This document shows positions 36,756 to 46,524 of a stretch of DNA of 64,000 bases, piece by piece. This DNA is from Streptomyces sp. NBC_01454 (lineage in GTDB: Bacteria; Actinomycetota; Actinomycetes; Streptomycetales; Streptomycetaceae), in contig NZ_CP109460.1 of the NCBI RefSeq assembly GCF_036227565.1, positions 6,882,001 to 6,946,000 of the forward strand, in the 5' to 3' direction. A program made the position numbers and the translations under genes. The notes under the pieces were generated by a model. The model worked only from the letters and a program-made list of their open reading frames with translations. It did no database searches and was not told the DNA's origin. Numbering within the stretch: the stretch's first letter is position 1; every line of letters begins with the position of its first letter.

Positions 36756-36782
36756 AGGGGGACACCGAGGCGGTGTCCCCCT
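36756..36782 (+). terminator. Terminator-like hairpin between carB and pyrD
   Basis: A perfect 12-bp stem (AGGGGGACACCG at 36756-36767 with 36771-36782) and a 3-nt loop AGG, followed by CTTCGT. It splits the pyr cluster into two segments or attenuates pyrD-pyrF. Confidence 0.8.
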
Positions 36783-36847
36783 CTTCGTGCGCCCCGCACC
36801 CGCTCCACGAGCCCCCGACTCCTCACCGCGGAAGGTCCCGCCCGACG

Positions 36848-37957
36848 ATGTACCGCCTGTTCTTCCACCTGATCTTCAAGCGCATGGACCCCGAGGAGGC
36901 CCACCACCTGGCCTTCCGCTGGATCCAGCTGGCCGTGCGCATCCCCGTGCTGCGCACCTTCCTCGCGGCCGCCCTCGCCCCCCGCCACGAGGAGCTGCGC
37001 ACCGAGGCCCTGGGCCGCCGGATGCACGGCCCCTTCGGGCTGGCCGCCGGCTTCGACAAGAACGCCGTCGCTATCGACGGCACGACCATGCTCGGCTTCG
37101 ACCACGTCGAGATCGGCACGGTCACCGCCCAGCCGCAGCCGGGCAACCCCAAGAAGCGCCTGTTCCGCCTTGTACCGGACCGTGCGCTGATCAACCGGAT
37201 GGGGTTCAACAACGACGGCTCGGCGTCCGTGGCGGCCCGCCTGGCGGCCCGCAACCCGGTCTTCCCGGCCACCGTCGGTGTCAACATCGGCAAGACCAAG
37301 GTCGTACCGGAGGACGAGGCGACCGCCGACTACGTCGCCTCCACCGAGCGGCTCGCCCGCCACGCCGACTACCTGGTCGTCAACGTCTCCTCCCCGAACA
37401 CGCCGGGGCTGCGCAACCTCCAGGCCGTCGACCACCTGCGGCCGCTGCTGACCGCGGTCCGCGAGGCCGCGGACCGTACCGTCACCGACCGCCGGGTCCC
37501 GCTGCTGGTCAAGATCGCGCCGGACCTCGCCGACGCGGACGTGGACGCGGTCGCCGACCTCGCCGTCGAGCTCGGCCTGGACGGGATCATCGCCACCAAC
37601 ACCACGATCGCCCGCGAGGGCCTGGGGCTGACCTCCGCCCCGGAGCTGATCGCCGAGACCGGCGGACTGTCCGGCGCGCCCGTCAAGGAACGCTCCCTGG
37701 AGGTGCTGCGGCGCCTCTACGCCCGGGTCGGCGACACGATCACCCTCATCGGCGTCGGCGGCATCGAGAACGCCGAGGACGCCTGGCAGCGCATCCTCGC
37801 CGGCGCCACCCTGGTCCAGGGCTACAGCGCCTTCATCTACCAGGGCCCGTTCTGGTGCCGCGCGATCCACAAGGGACTGGCCGCCCGCCTGCGCAACAGC
37901 CCCTACGCCACCCTCGCCGAGGCCGTCGGCGCCGAGCACAAGAAGGTGACCACATGA
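36848..37957 (+). CDS. pyrD: Dihydroorotate dehydrogenase (quinone), class 2
   Basis: Oxidises dihydroorotate to orotate with FMN and quinone at the membrane. The 369-residue length, the N-terminal amphipathic membrane-docking segment ([20 protein letters not shown]) and the Ser in [11 protein letters not shown] mark class 2. FMN-binding [13 protein letters not shown] is near the C-terminus. ATG 36848 is chosen for the conserved N-terminus. The stop overlaps pyrF by 4 bases. Confidence 0.97.
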   Translation: MYRLFFHLIFKRMDPEEAHHLAFRWIQLAVRIPVLRTFLAAALAPRHEELRTEALGRRMHGPFGLAAGFDKNAVAIDGTTMLGFDHVEIGTVTAQPQPGNPKKRLFRLVPDRALINRMGFNNDGSASVAARLAARNPVFPATVGVNIGKTKVVPEDEATADYVASTERLARHADYLVVNVSSPNTPGLRNLQAVDHLRPLLTAVREAADRTVTDRRVPLLVKIAPDLADADVDAVADLAVELGLDGIIATNTTIAREGLGLTSAPELIAETGGLSGAPVKERSLEVLRRLYARVGDTITLIGVGGIENAEDAWQRILAGATLVQGYSAFIYQGPFWCRAIHKGLAARLRNSPYATLAEAVGAEHKKVTT

Positions 37958-38796
37958 CCGAGTCCGCGAACCCCTTCGGGGCCCGCCTGCGCCGCGCCAT
38001 GGACGCGCGCGGACCGCTGTGCGTCGGCATCGACCCGCATGCCTCGCTGCTGGCCGACTGGGGCCTGAACGACGATGTCGCGGGCCTGGCGCGTTTCACC
38101 CGTACCGTCGTGGAGGCCCTCGGCGACTCGGTGGCCGTGTTCAAGCCACAATCCGCGTTCTTCGAGCGCTTCGGCTCGCGCGGCCTGGCCGTCCTGGAGA
38201 CCGCCGTCGTCGAGGCCCGCGAGCGCGGCGCCCTGGTCGTGATGGACGCCAAGCGCGGCGACATCGGCTCCACCATGGCCGCGTACGCCGCGACCTACCT
38301 CGACCCGGCCTCCCCGCTGTTCTCGGACGCCGTGACGGTCAGCCCCTTCCTGGGCTACGGCTCGCTGCGCCCGGCCGTCGACCTGGCCCGGGAGAACGGC
38401 TGCGGGCTGTTCACCCTCGCCCTCACCTCCAACCCGGAGGGCGAGGAGGTCCAGCGCGCGGTCCGCGCCGACGGCAGCACCGTCGCGGCGACCATGCTCG
38501 GCCACCTCGCCGCGGAGAACGCCGGCGCCGAGCCGCTGGGCTCCTTCGGCGCGGTCGTCGGCGCCACGCTCGGCGATCTCTCCTCGTTCGAGCTGTCGAT
38601 CAACGGCCCGCTGCTCGCCCCCGGCATCGGCGCCCAGGGAGCCACCCCCGCTGACCTCCCGGCCGTCTTCGGCGACGCCGTCCACAACGTCCTGCCGAGC
38701 GTCAGCCGGGGGGTGCTGCGGCACGGTCCGGACCCCTCGGCACTGCGCGCGGCGGCCGACCGATTCGCCGACGAAGTGCGCACCGCGCTCGCCTGA
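37954..38796 (+). CDS. pyrF: Orotidine 5'-phosphate decarboxylase, long (type 2) form
   Basis: Last step of UMP synthesis. The 280-residue protein is the long actinobacterial form. The catalytic Asp-Lys-Asp motif is in VVMDAKRGDIGSTM (about 95-108), with FKPQSAFFERFG before it. Coupled to pyrD by an ATGA overlap. A clear terminator follows 33 bp after the stop and ends the pyrimidine unit. Confidence 0.96.
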   Translation: MTESANPFGARLRRAMDARGPLCVGIDPHASLLADWGLNDDVAGLARFTRTVVEALGDSVAVFKPQSAFFERFGSRGLAVLETAVVEARERGALVVMDAKRGDIGSTMAAYAATYLDPASPLFSDAVTVSPFLGYGSLRPAVDLARENGCGLFTLALTSNPEGEEVQRAVRADGSTVAATMLGHLAAENAGAEPLGSFGAVVGATLGDLSSFELSINGPLLAPGIGAQGATPADLPAVFGDAVHNVLPSVSRGVLRHGPDPSALRAAADRFADEVRTALA

Positions 38797-38829
38797 ACGC
38801 CTTCCGGCGGGGACTTTGGTCCCGAATTG

Positions 38830-38861
38830 TCCTGGTCAGCAGAGTCTGACCAGGACTTTTC
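38830..38861 (+). terminator. Terminator after pyrF
   Basis: A perfect 10-bp stem (TCCTGGTCAG at 38830-38839 with 38846-38855), loop CAGAGT, then CTTTTCGT; one of the few here with a recognisable U tract. Confidence 0.92.
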
Positions 38862-38872
38862 GTCTGTTCTCG

Positions 38873-38901
38873 CTGACTCCGGAGCGCTCGCCCGCTAGTC
38901 T
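38873..38901 (+). promoter_or_regulatory. mihF: mihF promoter P1
   Basis: CTGACT (38873-38878) and TAGTCT (38896-38901) separated by 17 bp; predicted start near 38908. Confidence 0.6.
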
Positions 38902-38935
38902 CCGACGAGAGCACTGCACGTAAGCGCGTTGCTCG

Positions 38936-38964
38936 TTGCTCCGCAGGTGCGGGGCGACTAGGTT
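38936..38964 (+). promoter_or_regulatory. mihF: mihF promoter P2
   Basis: TTGCTC (38936-38941) and TAGGTT (38959-38964) separated by 17 bp; predicted start near 38971, about 40 nt before the GTG. Confidence 0.6.
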
Positions 38965-39009
38965 CCACACCGGTCCGTATCCGAGTTCTACATCCGAGGT
39001 GACGTAGGC

Positions 39010-39333
39010 GTGGCTCTTCCGCCCCTTACCCCTGAACAGCGCGCAGCCGCGCTCGAGAAGGCCGCCGCGGCTCGCCGGGAGCGCGCCGAGGTCAAGAATC
39101 GGCTCAAGCACTCCGGTGCTTCCCTCCATGAGGTCATCAAGCAGGGCCAGGAGAACGACGTCATCGGCAAGATGAAGGTCTCCGCCCTCTTGGAGTCCCT
39201 GCCGGGCGTCGGCAAGGTCCGTGCCAAGCAGATCATGGAGCGACTCGGGATCTCCGAGAGCCGCCGAGTCCGGGGTCTTGGCTCCAACCAGATCGCGTCG
39301 CTGGAGCGCGAGTTCGGCAGCACCGCTTCCTGA
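39010..39333 (+). CDS. mihF: Integration host factor, actinobacterial type (mIHF/sIHF)
   Basis: A 107-residue nucleoid-associated protein that binds and bends DNA and affects development and antibiotic production in Streptomyces. It has a basic N-terminal helix ([15 protein letters not shown]) and a helix-two-turn-helix DNA-binding segment ([23 protein letters not shown] split at GVGK). It is unrelated to the IhfA/IhfB family. The GTG at 39010 has GAGGTGA 6 nt upstream. Two promoter-like sequences and the pyrF terminator precede it. gmk follows after 38 bp. Confidence 0.95.
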   Translation: MALPPLTPEQRAAALEKAAAARRERAEVKNRLKHSGASLHEVIKQGQENDVIGKMKVSALLESLPGVGKVRAKQIMERLGISESRRVRGLGSNQIASLEREFGSTAS

Positions 39334-39371
39334 ATTTTCCGGCACCACCGGGAAGCTGGAATAATCGCTGC

Positions 39372-39992
39372 ATGAGTTCTGCAGTCTCCCGGGGGACGAC
39401 CCCCGAGCCCCCGGCCAGACAACCGCGGCTGACCGTGCTCTCCGGCCCCTCCGGGGTCGGCAAGAGCACGGTCGTCGCGCATATGCGCAAGGTCCACCCC
39501 GAGGTCTGGCTCTCGGTTTCGGCCACGACCCGCAAGCCGCGCCCCGGGGAGCGGCACGGCGTGCAGTACTTCTTCGTCGACGACGTGGAATTCGACAAGC
39601 TGATCGCCAACGGTGAGCTGCTCGAATGGGCCGAATTCGCCGGCAACCGCTACGGCACCCCCCGCAAGGCGGTGCTGGACCGGCTGGAGGCCGGCGAGCC
39701 GGTCCTGCTGGAGATCGACCTGCAGGGCGCCCGCCAGGTACGCGAGTCCATGGCGGAGGCCCATCTGGTCTTCCTCGCCCCGCCGAGCTGGGACGAGCTG
39801 GTCCGCCGGCTCACCGGCCGGGGCACCGAGGCGCCGGAGGTCATCGAACGCCGGCTCGCCGCCGCCCGGGTCGAACTGGCGGCGGAGAAGGAGTTCGATG
39901 TGACGCTTGTCAACACCTCCGTCGAGGACGTCAGCCGCGAGCTGCTAGCCTTGATGTTGCATCGATCCGAGGAGCGGAACACCAGCGGCTGA
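39372..39992 (+). CDS. gmk: Guanylate kinase
   Basis: Phosphorylates GMP to GDP. The 206-residue protein has the P-loop [11 protein letters not shown], the GMP-binding [20 protein letters not shown] and [10 protein letters not shown]. It has an N-terminal extension of about 15 residues. AATAAT at 39360-39365, 6 nt before the ATG, and the lack of a ribosome-binding site suggest a leaderless transcript from its own promoter besides read-through from mihF. Confidence 0.96.
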   Translation: MSSAVSRGTTPEPPARQPRLTVLSGPSGVGKSTVVAHMRKVHPEVWLSVSATTRKPRPGERHGVQYFFVDDVEFDKLIANGELLEWAEFAGNRYGTPRKAVLDRLEAGEPVLLEIDLQGARQVRESMAEAHLVFLAPPSWDELVRRLTGRGTEAPEVIERRLAAARVELAAEKEFDVTLVNTSVEDVSRELLALMLHRSEERNTSG

Positions 39993-40094
39993 CCCCGCCG
40001 AGCTTCACCGGCCCCGGACCGACCACGACTTTGCGCCATTTCCGTTACGACCAGGCGCATGACCCAGGCGTTATCCCCTTTCGGAAGGCAGAGA

Positions 40095-40367
40095 GTGTCC
40101 TCTTCCATCACCGCACCCGAGGGCATCATCAACCCGCCCATTGATGAGCTTCTCGAGGCCACCGATTCGAAGTACAGCCTCGTGATCTACGCCGCCAAGC
40201 GCGCGCGCCAGATCAACGCGTACTACTCGCAGCTCGGCGAGGGCCTGCTGGAGTACGTCGGCCCCCTCGTGGACACGCACGTCCACGAGAAGCCCCTGTC
40301 GATCGCGCTGCGCGAGATCAACGCGGGCCTGCTGACCTCCGAGGCCATCGAGGGCCCCGCGCAGTAA
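40095..40367 (+). CDS. rpoZ: RNA polymerase omega subunit
   Basis: Assembly factor of RNA polymerase; in Streptomyces needed for normal development and antibiotic production. The 90-residue protein begins [20 protein letters not shown] and includes the conserved [20 protein letters not shown]. The GTG at 40095 with GGAAGG 6-7 nt upstream is used instead of the in-frame ATG at 40059, because it gives the normal length. A terminator follows. Confidence 0.97.
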   Translation: MSSSITAPEGIINPPIDELLEATDSKYSLVIYAAKRARQINAYYSQLGEGLLEYVGPLVDTHVHEKPLSIALREINAGLLTSEAIEGPAQ

Positions 40368-40388
40368 GGCAGCACAGCAGTTCATCGA

Positions 40389-40418
40389 GGCCCGGCGGAG
40401 CGACCGCCGGGCCCTTGG
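40389..40418 (+). terminator. Terminator after rpoZ
   Basis: A perfect 10-bp stem (GGCCCGGCGG at 40389-40398 with 40404-40413), loop AGCGA, then CTTGG. Confidence 0.85.
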
Positions 40419-40470
40419 TGTGTCATAGGGGCATACGACACAGGGACCGAGCCCGGGGAGCGGCGGAGCG

Positions 40471-41706
40471 ATGGACAAGCGGGAGCGGGAGCGGCCCAGG
40501 GTCGTCCTGGGGGTCAGTGGCGGGATCGCCGCGTACAAGGCGTGCGAGCTGCTGCGGCGGCTGACCGAGTCCGGGCATGACGTACGGGTCGTGCCGACCG
40601 CCTCGGCGCTGCACTTCGTCGGTGAGGCCACCTGGTCGGCGCTGTCCGGCAACCCAGCCGGCACCGAGGTCTGGGAGTCCGTCCACGAGGTCCCGCACGT
40701 CCGCATCGGCCAGGCCGCCGATCTTGTCGTGGTCGCCCCGGCCACCGCCGACATGCTGGCCAAGGCCGCCCACGGCCTCGCCGACGATCTGCTGACGAAC
40801 ACGCTGCTCACCGCGCGCTGTCCGGTGGTCTTCGCCCCGGCGATGCACACCGAGATGTGGGAGCACCCCGCGACCCAGGAGAACGTCGCCACCCTGCGCC
40901 GCCGCGGCGCGCTCGTCATCGAGCCCGCGGTCGGCCGGCTGACCGGCGTCGACACCGGCAAGGGCCGTCTCCCCGACCCGGCCGAGATCTTCGCCGTCTG
41001 CCGCCGGGTGCTGGCCCGCGGCCCGCGGGCGGCGGAGCAGGACCTCGCCGGGCGTCATGTGGTGATCAGCGCGGGCGGCACCCGCGAGCCGCTGGACCCG
41101 GTCCGCTATCTGGGCAACCGCTCCTCGGGCAAGCAGGGCTATGCGCTCGCCCGCACCGCGGTGGCCCGCGGCGCCCGGGTCACCCTCGTCGCCGGCAACA
41201 CCGAGCTGCCCGATCCGGCCGGTGTCGACGTGGTCCGCATCGGCACGGCCCGTCAGCTGCACGAGGCCGTGGTGAAAGCCGCCGCGGAGGCGGACGCGGT
41301 GGTCATGGCGGCCGCCGTGGCCGATTTCCGGCCCGCGGCCTACACCACCGGGAAGATCAAGAAGGTCGAGGGCCAGGAGCCGGAACCGGTTGCCCTGGTG
41401 AGGAATCCGGACATTCTTGCCGAGATCTCCGCCGAGCGCGCCCGCCCGGGCCAGGTCGTGGTCGGCTTCGCCGCCGAGACCGACGACGTGCTCGCCAACG
41501 GCCGGGCCAAGCTCGCCCGCAAGGGCTGCGACCTGCTGGTCGTCAACGAGGTCGGGGATGACAAGGCCTTCGGGTCGGCGGAGAACGAAGCGGTGATCCT
41601 GGCGGCCGACGGCAGCGAGACGCCGGTCCCGTACGGCCCCAAGGAAGATCTGGCCGATACGGTCTGGGATCTGGTGGCTCCGCGGCTGGCCGATACCGAA
41701 CGCTGA
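40471..41706 (+). CDS. coaBC: Bifunctional phosphopantothenoylcysteine decarboxylase/synthase
   Basis: Two steps of coenzyme A synthesis. The 411-residue protein has an N-terminal FMN-dependent decarboxylase (CoaC; GVSGGIAAYKACEL, PAMHTEMWEHPATQENV with the catalytic Cys-region ARCPVVFAPAMH) and a C-terminal CTP-dependent ligase (CoaB; SAGGTREPLDPVRYLGNRSSGKQGYALA, MAAAVADFRP, KIKK). Full fusion length. The ATG start lies after the rpoZ terminator. Confidence 0.96.
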   Translation: MDKRERERPRVVLGVSGGIAAYKACELLRRLTESGHDVRVVPTASALHFVGEATWSALSGNPAGTEVWESVHEVPHVRIGQAADLVVVAPATADMLAKAAHGLADDLLTNTLLTARCPVVFAPAMHTEMWEHPATQENVATLRRRGALVIEPAVGRLTGVDTGKGRLPDPAEIFAVCRRVLARGPRAAEQDLAGRHVVISAGGTREPLDPVRYLGNRSSGKQGYALARTAVARGARVTLVAGNTELPDPAGVDVVRIGTARQLHEAVVKAAAEADAVVMAAAVADFRPAAYTTGKIKKVEGQEPEPVALVRNPDILAEISAERARPGQVVVGFAAETDDVLANGRAKLARKGCDLLVVNEVGDDKAFGSAENEAVILAADGSETPVPYGPKEDLADTVWDLVAPRLADTER

Positions 41707-41877
41707 GACGCGTACAAGGTCCCCGGAACCACTCCTTCGGCCGTACAAAATCGGGCGTGTCCCCTTGACCCGCCCCATTCTCAAGGTGATCGTCCTACCG
41801 TGAGTCGCGGTGTCCCAGGTCACGAGGGGTCCATAAATCGAGACTGCGTGTCCGAACGCCGCATACGACCGATAAAC

Positions 41878-41921
41878 TGGCGAGTGGATCGGGCCGAGCG
41901 CAGCTCTCGGCCCTTCCGCCA
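41878..41921 (+). promoter_or_regulatory. metK: Structured metK leader hairpin
   Basis: Outer TGGCG/CGCCA (41878-41882 with 41917-41921) and inner perfect GGGCCGAG/CTCGGCCC (41891-41898 with 41906-41913). A -10-like TAAACT (41873-41878) sits at its left foot and TTGACC occurs at 41765-41770. It lies 39 nt before metK. I cannot match it to a known SAM riboswitch. Confidence 0.4.
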
Positions 41922-41959
41922 ATGATCAGCCAGCAGCCGCTGCAACCCCAGGGAGCGAT

Positions 41960-43168
41960 GTGTCCCGCCGCCTCTTCACCTCGGAGTCCGTCACCGAGGG
42001 CCACCCCGACAAGATCGCTGACCAGATCAGCGACACCATCCTCGACGCTCTCCTCAAGGAAGACCCGACCTCCCGGGTCGCCGTGGAGACGTTGATCACC
42101 ACCGGCCTGGTGCACGTGGCCGGCGAGGTGACCACGAAGGCGTACGCCGACATCCCCAACCTCGTCCGCAACAAGATCCTGGACATCGGTTACGACTCCT
42201 CCAAGAAGGGCTTCGACGGCGCTTCCTGTGGCGTCTCGGTGTCCATCGGCGCGCAGTCCCCGGACATCGCCCAGGGTGTCGACACCGCGTACGAGAACCG
42301 CGTCGAGGGCGACGACGACGAGCTGGACCGGCAGGGCGCGGGCGACCAGGGCCTGATGTTCGGCTACGCCTGCGACGAGACCCCGGAGCTGATGCCGCTC
42401 CCGATCAACCTCGCGCACCGGCTCTCCAAGCGCCTGTCCGAGGTCCGCAAGAACGGCACGATCCCCTACCTCCGCCCCGACGGCAAGACCCAGGTGACCA
42501 TCGAGTACGACGGTCACAAGGCCGTCCGCCTCGACACCGTCGTGGTCTCCTCGCAGCACGCCAGCGACATCGACCTCGACTCGCTGCTGGCGCCGGACAT
42601 CCGCGAGTTCGTCGTCGAGCACGTCCTCAACCAGCTCGTCGAGGACGGCATCAAGCTGGACACCGACGGCTACCGGCTGCTGGTCAACCCGACCGGCCGC
42701 TTCGAGATCGGCGGCCCGATGGGTGACGCCGGCCTCACCGGCCGCAAGATCATCATCGACACCTACGGCGGCATGGCCCGCCACGGCGGCGGTGCCTTCT
42801 CCGGCAAGGACCCGTCCAAGGTCGACCGCTCGGCCGCCTACGCGATGCGCTGGGTCGCCAAGAACGTCGTCGCCGCCGGCCTCGCGGCCCGCTGCGAGGT
42901 CCAGGTCGCCTACGCGATCGGCAAGGCGGAGCCGGTCGGTCTCTTCGTCGAGACCTTCGGCACCGCCACCGTCGACACCGACAAGATCGAGCAGGCCATC
43001 GGCGAGGTCTTCGACCTCCGCCCGGCCGCCATCATCCGCGACCTCGATCTGCTCCGCCCGGTCTACGCCCAGACCGCCGCCTACGGTCACTTCGGCCGTG
43101 AGCTGGAGGACTTCACCTGGGAGCGCACCGACCGGGTCGAGGCGCTGAAGAGGGCCGCGGGGCTGTAA
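41960..43168 (+). CDS. metK: S-adenosylmethionine synthetase
   Basis: Makes S-adenosylmethionine from methionine and ATP. The 402-residue protein shows the signatures [32 protein letters not shown] and [19 protein letters not shown]. The GTG at 41960 has AGGGAG 6 nt upstream and gives [10 protein letters not shown]. AdoMet supply influences antibiotic production in Streptomyces. A 13-bp terminator follows, before priA. Confidence 0.98.
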   Translation: MSRRLFTSESVTEGHPDKIADQISDTILDALLKEDPTSRVAVETLITTGLVHVAGEVTTKAYADIPNLVRNKILDIGYDSSKKGFDGASCGVSVSIGAQSPDIAQGVDTAYENRVEGDDDELDRQGAGDQGLMFGYACDETPELMPLPINLAHRLSKRLSEVRKNGTIPYLRPDGKTQVTIEYDGHKAVRLDTVVVSSQHASDIDLDSLLAPDIREFVVEHVLNQLVEDGIKLDTDGYRLLVNPTGRFEIGGPMGDAGLTGRKIIIDTYGGMARHGGGAFSGKDPSKVDRSAAYAMRWVAKNVVAAGLAARCEVQVAYAIGKAEPVGLFVETFGTATVDTDKIEQAIGEVFDLRPAAIIRDLDLLRPVYAQTAAYGHFGRELEDFTWERTDRVEALKRAAGL

Positions 43169-43195
43169 GACCCCTGCCTCGTATGAGGTGACCAC

Positions 43196-43230
43196 GGCCC
43201 CGGACCGCTTGGCGGTCCGGGGCCTTCGGT
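43196..43230 (+). terminator. Terminator after metK
   Basis: A perfect 13-bp stem (GGCCCCGGACCGC at 43196-43208 with 43212-43224), loop TTG, followed by TTCGGT. Confidence 0.88.
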
Positions 43231-43280
43231 TGTCCACAGGCCACCGCTCGCTGTCCGTGCCGTCTGCTAAGACTGATGCT

Positions 43281-45419
43281 GTGAGCAGGGAGAACGGGCG
43301 ACCGGAGGCGGGGGCGTCGGATGCGGGCGAGCAGTTGGCCCTCATCCGCGAGGCCGTGCGGGAGAACAAGGCCGAGCGGGCGAAGCCGCGCACCTGGCGG
43401 GGCGCCGAGCTCGCGGCGCGGCTGCCGGTGGCGCGGGTGCTGGTCGACAAGGGCCTGGTGCACCTCGACCGGTATTTCGACTATGCGGTGCCCGCCGCGA
43501 TGGACGACGAGGCGCAGCCCGGGGTGCGGGTGCGGGTGCGGTTCGGGGCGGGGGAGAAGGGCGGCCGGCGCGAGGGCGGCAAGCTGGTCGGCGGGTTCAT
43601 CGTGGAGCGTGTCGCGGAGAGCGACTACCGCGGGGTGCTGGCACCGATCGCCCAGGTGCTGTCGTCCGAGCGGGTGCTGAGCCCCGAGCTGCTGGGGCTG
43701 TGCCGGGCGGTCGCGGACCGCTATGCCGGCTCGCTCGCCGATGTGGTGCAGCTGGCCGTCCCGCCCCGGAGGGCGCGGGCCGAGGCCAAGCCGTCCCCCG
43801 ATCCGCTGCCGCCCAACGCGCCACCGGAGCCGGGCAGTTGGCAGCGCTACGGCGCGGGGCCCGGGTTTCTGACGGCGCTGGCGCGAGGGGATGCCCCGCG
43901 GGCCGTGTGGACCGCGCTGCCCGGGGCGAGCTGGCCGCAGGAGCTGGCGCGGGCGGCCGCCGCGGCGCTGGCGGGCGGGCGCGGCGCCCTGGTGGTGGTG
44001 CCGGACGGACGGGCCGCTGCGCGGGTGGACGCGGCCCTCGGTGAGCTGATCGGGGCGGGCCGGCATGTGCTGCTGACCGCCGACGCCGGGCCCGAGGAGC
44101 GCTATCGCCGCTGGCTGGCGGTGAGCCGTGGCGCGGTGCGGGCCGTGGTCGGGACGCGCGCGGCGATGTTCGCCCCCGTCGCCGATCCGGGCCTGGTCGC
44201 CCTCTGGGACGACGGGGACGCCAGCCACAGTGATCCGCATGCGCCCCAGCCGCATGCTCGCGAGGTCCTCATCCAGCGGTCGGTCAACGAGCGTGCCGGC
44301 TTTCTGCTGGGCGGGCTGAGCTGCACCGTCGAGGCGGCGCAGCTGGTCGAGACCGGCTGGGCGCGCCCGCTGGCCGCCGAGCGCGAGCAGGTGCGGACCG
44401 CGGCGCCCCTGGTGCGTACGGTCGGCGACGGCGACGAGGCGCGCGATGCCGCCGCGCGCTCCGCCCGGTTGCCGTCGATGGCCTGGCAGCTGGTGCGGGA
44501 GGGCCTGCGACGCGGTCCGGTGCTGGTCCAGGTACCGCGCCGCGGCTATGCGCCCCGGCTCTCGTGCGAACGGTGCCGTACCCCCGCGCGCTGCCGGTCC
44601 TGCGCCGGCCCGCTGGAGTCTCCGCATGCGAACGATCTGGTCTGCTCGTGGTGCGGACGCCAGGAGCCCGACTGGCATTGCGGCGAGTGCGGTGGCGCGC
44701 GGCTGCGGGCCCAGGTCGTGGGGGCGCGGCGGACGGCGGAGGAGCTGGGCCGGGTCTTCCCGGCGGTACCGGTGCGCACCTCGGGCCGGGACCATGTGCT
44801 GGCGACGGTGCCGGACGCCCCCGCGCTCGTGGTGAGCACGCCGGGCGCGGAGCCGGTGGCCGAGGGCCCCGGTTATGCGGCCGCGTTGCTGCTGGACGGC
44901 TGGGCGCTGCTCGGGCGGCCGGATCTGCGGGCCGGGGAGGAGGCGCTGCGCCGCTGGCTGGGCGCCGCCGGGCTGGTCCGGGGGCAGGCGGAGGGGGGCA
45001 CGGTCGCGGTGATCGCGGAGCCGACGCTGCGGCCGGTGCAGGCGCTGGTGCGCTGGGATCCGGTCGGCCATGCGGTCCGCGAGCTGGCCGAGCGGGCCGA
45101 ACTGGGCTTTCCGCCGGTGTCGCGGATGGCTTCCGTGACCGGCCGCCCCGAGGATGTCACCGATCTGCTGCGGGCCGCCGAACTCCCCGCCGGAGCCGAG
45201 GTGTTGGGCCCCGTCCCGCTTCCGGTGCCGGACCCCGGGCGCCCGCGCAGGCCGGGCGATCCGCCGCCCGGCGAGCAGTGGGAGCGCGCGCTGGTGCGCG
45301 TCCGCCCCGGCCAGGGCGCGGCGCTCGCCGCGGCGCTCAAGGCCGCCCGCGCGGCCCGGATGGTCAAGCGGGAGGGAGAGGCCGTGCGGGTCCGGATCGA
45401 TCCGCCCGATCTGGGGTGA
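43281..45419 (+). CDS. priA: PriA-like primosomal protein N' lacking helicase motifs
   Basis: A 712-residue PriA homologue. The N-terminal 3'-end-binding domain (VLVDKGLVHLDRYFDYAVP) and four CXXC zinc pairs (CERC, CRSC, CSWC, CGEC, about 440-482) are intact. However, the Walker A loop expected before the fork-binding region is absent (TALPGASWPQE in its place) and the DEAH box is replaced by WDDGDASH. It is thus unlikely to hydrolyse ATP; this degenerate form is typical of actinobacteria. Start is GTG 43281, with TAAGAC 7 nt before it and no ribosome-binding site. Confidence 0.9.
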   Translation: MSRENGRPEAGASDAGEQLALIREAVRENKAERAKPRTWRGAELAARLPVARVLVDKGLVHLDRYFDYAVPAAMDDEAQPGVRVRVRFGAGEKGGRREGGKLVGGFIVERVAESDYRGVLAPIAQVLSSERVLSPELLGLCRAVADRYAGSLADVVQLAVPPRRARAEAKPSPDPLPPNAPPEPGSWQRYGAGPGFLTALARGDAPRAVWTALPGASWPQELARAAAAALAGGRGALVVVPDGRAAARVDAALGELIGAGRHVLLTADAGPEERYRRWLAVSRGAVRAVVGTRAAMFAPVADPGLVALWDDGDASHSDPHAPQPHAREVLIQRSVNERAGFLLGGLSCTVEAAQLVETGWARPLAAEREQVRTAAPLVRTVGDGDEARDAAARSARLPSMAWQLVREGLRRGPVLVQVPRRGYAPRLSCERCRTPARCRSCAGPLESPHANDLVCSWCGRQEPDWHCGECGGARLRAQVVGARRTAEELGRVFPAVPVRTSGRDHVLATVPDAPALVVSTPGAEPVAEGPGYAAALLLDGWALLGRPDLRAGEEALRRWLGAAGLVRGQAEGGTVAVIAEPTLRPVQALVRWDPVGHAVRELAERAELGFPPVSRMASVTGRPEDVTDLLRAAELPAGAEVLGPVPLPVPDPGRPRRPGDPPPGEQWERALVRVRPGQGAALAAALKAARAARMVKREGEAVRVRIDPPDLG

Positions 45420-45716
45420 GACCGACTGGTGCGGGGCGGGGGAGACGGTGCGTGCGGCCGGGGGTGTCGAGCCGCCGGGCAGCGGGGCGGGCGGCGGCCC
45501 GGGCCGTCGTGGCTCCGCGATCCCGGCCCGGCCCGTATGCCCCGCCACCCCGCTGCCCGCCCCGTGGTACGGCCGCGAGGCCCCGTCCGGCACGGCACGC
45601 TACGGCCCGACACGGCACGGTCCGGACATGGCGCCGCCCCGGAACCGATGTCGGCGGGCGGTCCCGGGGCGCTGTCGGGCGGCGCGTGGGCGCGGGGCGC
45701 CCCGTGGGGGAGTGCT
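45420..45716. other. Gap between convergent priA and HTH gene
   Basis: Nearly 300 bp of very G+C-rich sequence. Frames through it are compositional shadows. I see no clear terminator or RNA gene. Confidence 0.4.
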
Positions 45717-46346
<630 letters not shown>

Positions 46347-46477
46347 TCAATGCTTTTTGACCAACGCGGCAGCAGCGGCTCTGGTCACGGTATGGGGGCG
46401 TACGAGCTTCCGTACAAGGCGCGGGAATTCATGTACGCCCCCTGGAACCGTCGCCCGTGGCCCGGGAGCCGGACCCA

Positions 46478-46483
46478 TAGACT
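46478..46483 (+). promoter_or_regulatory. fmt: -10 box upstream of fmt
   Basis: TAGACT lies 42 nt before the ATG of fmt in an otherwise G+C-rich region. No good -35 is seen. Confidence 0.4.
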
Positions 46484-46524
46484 GGTGCGTCGTTCCGCTG
46501 CGTGTGAGAGGTAGTTCGCCACCT

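Noticed and set aside
41707..41959. SAM riboswitch upstream of metK
   Set aside because: A hairpin is present but I cannot find the conserved core of any SAM riboswitch class by eye.
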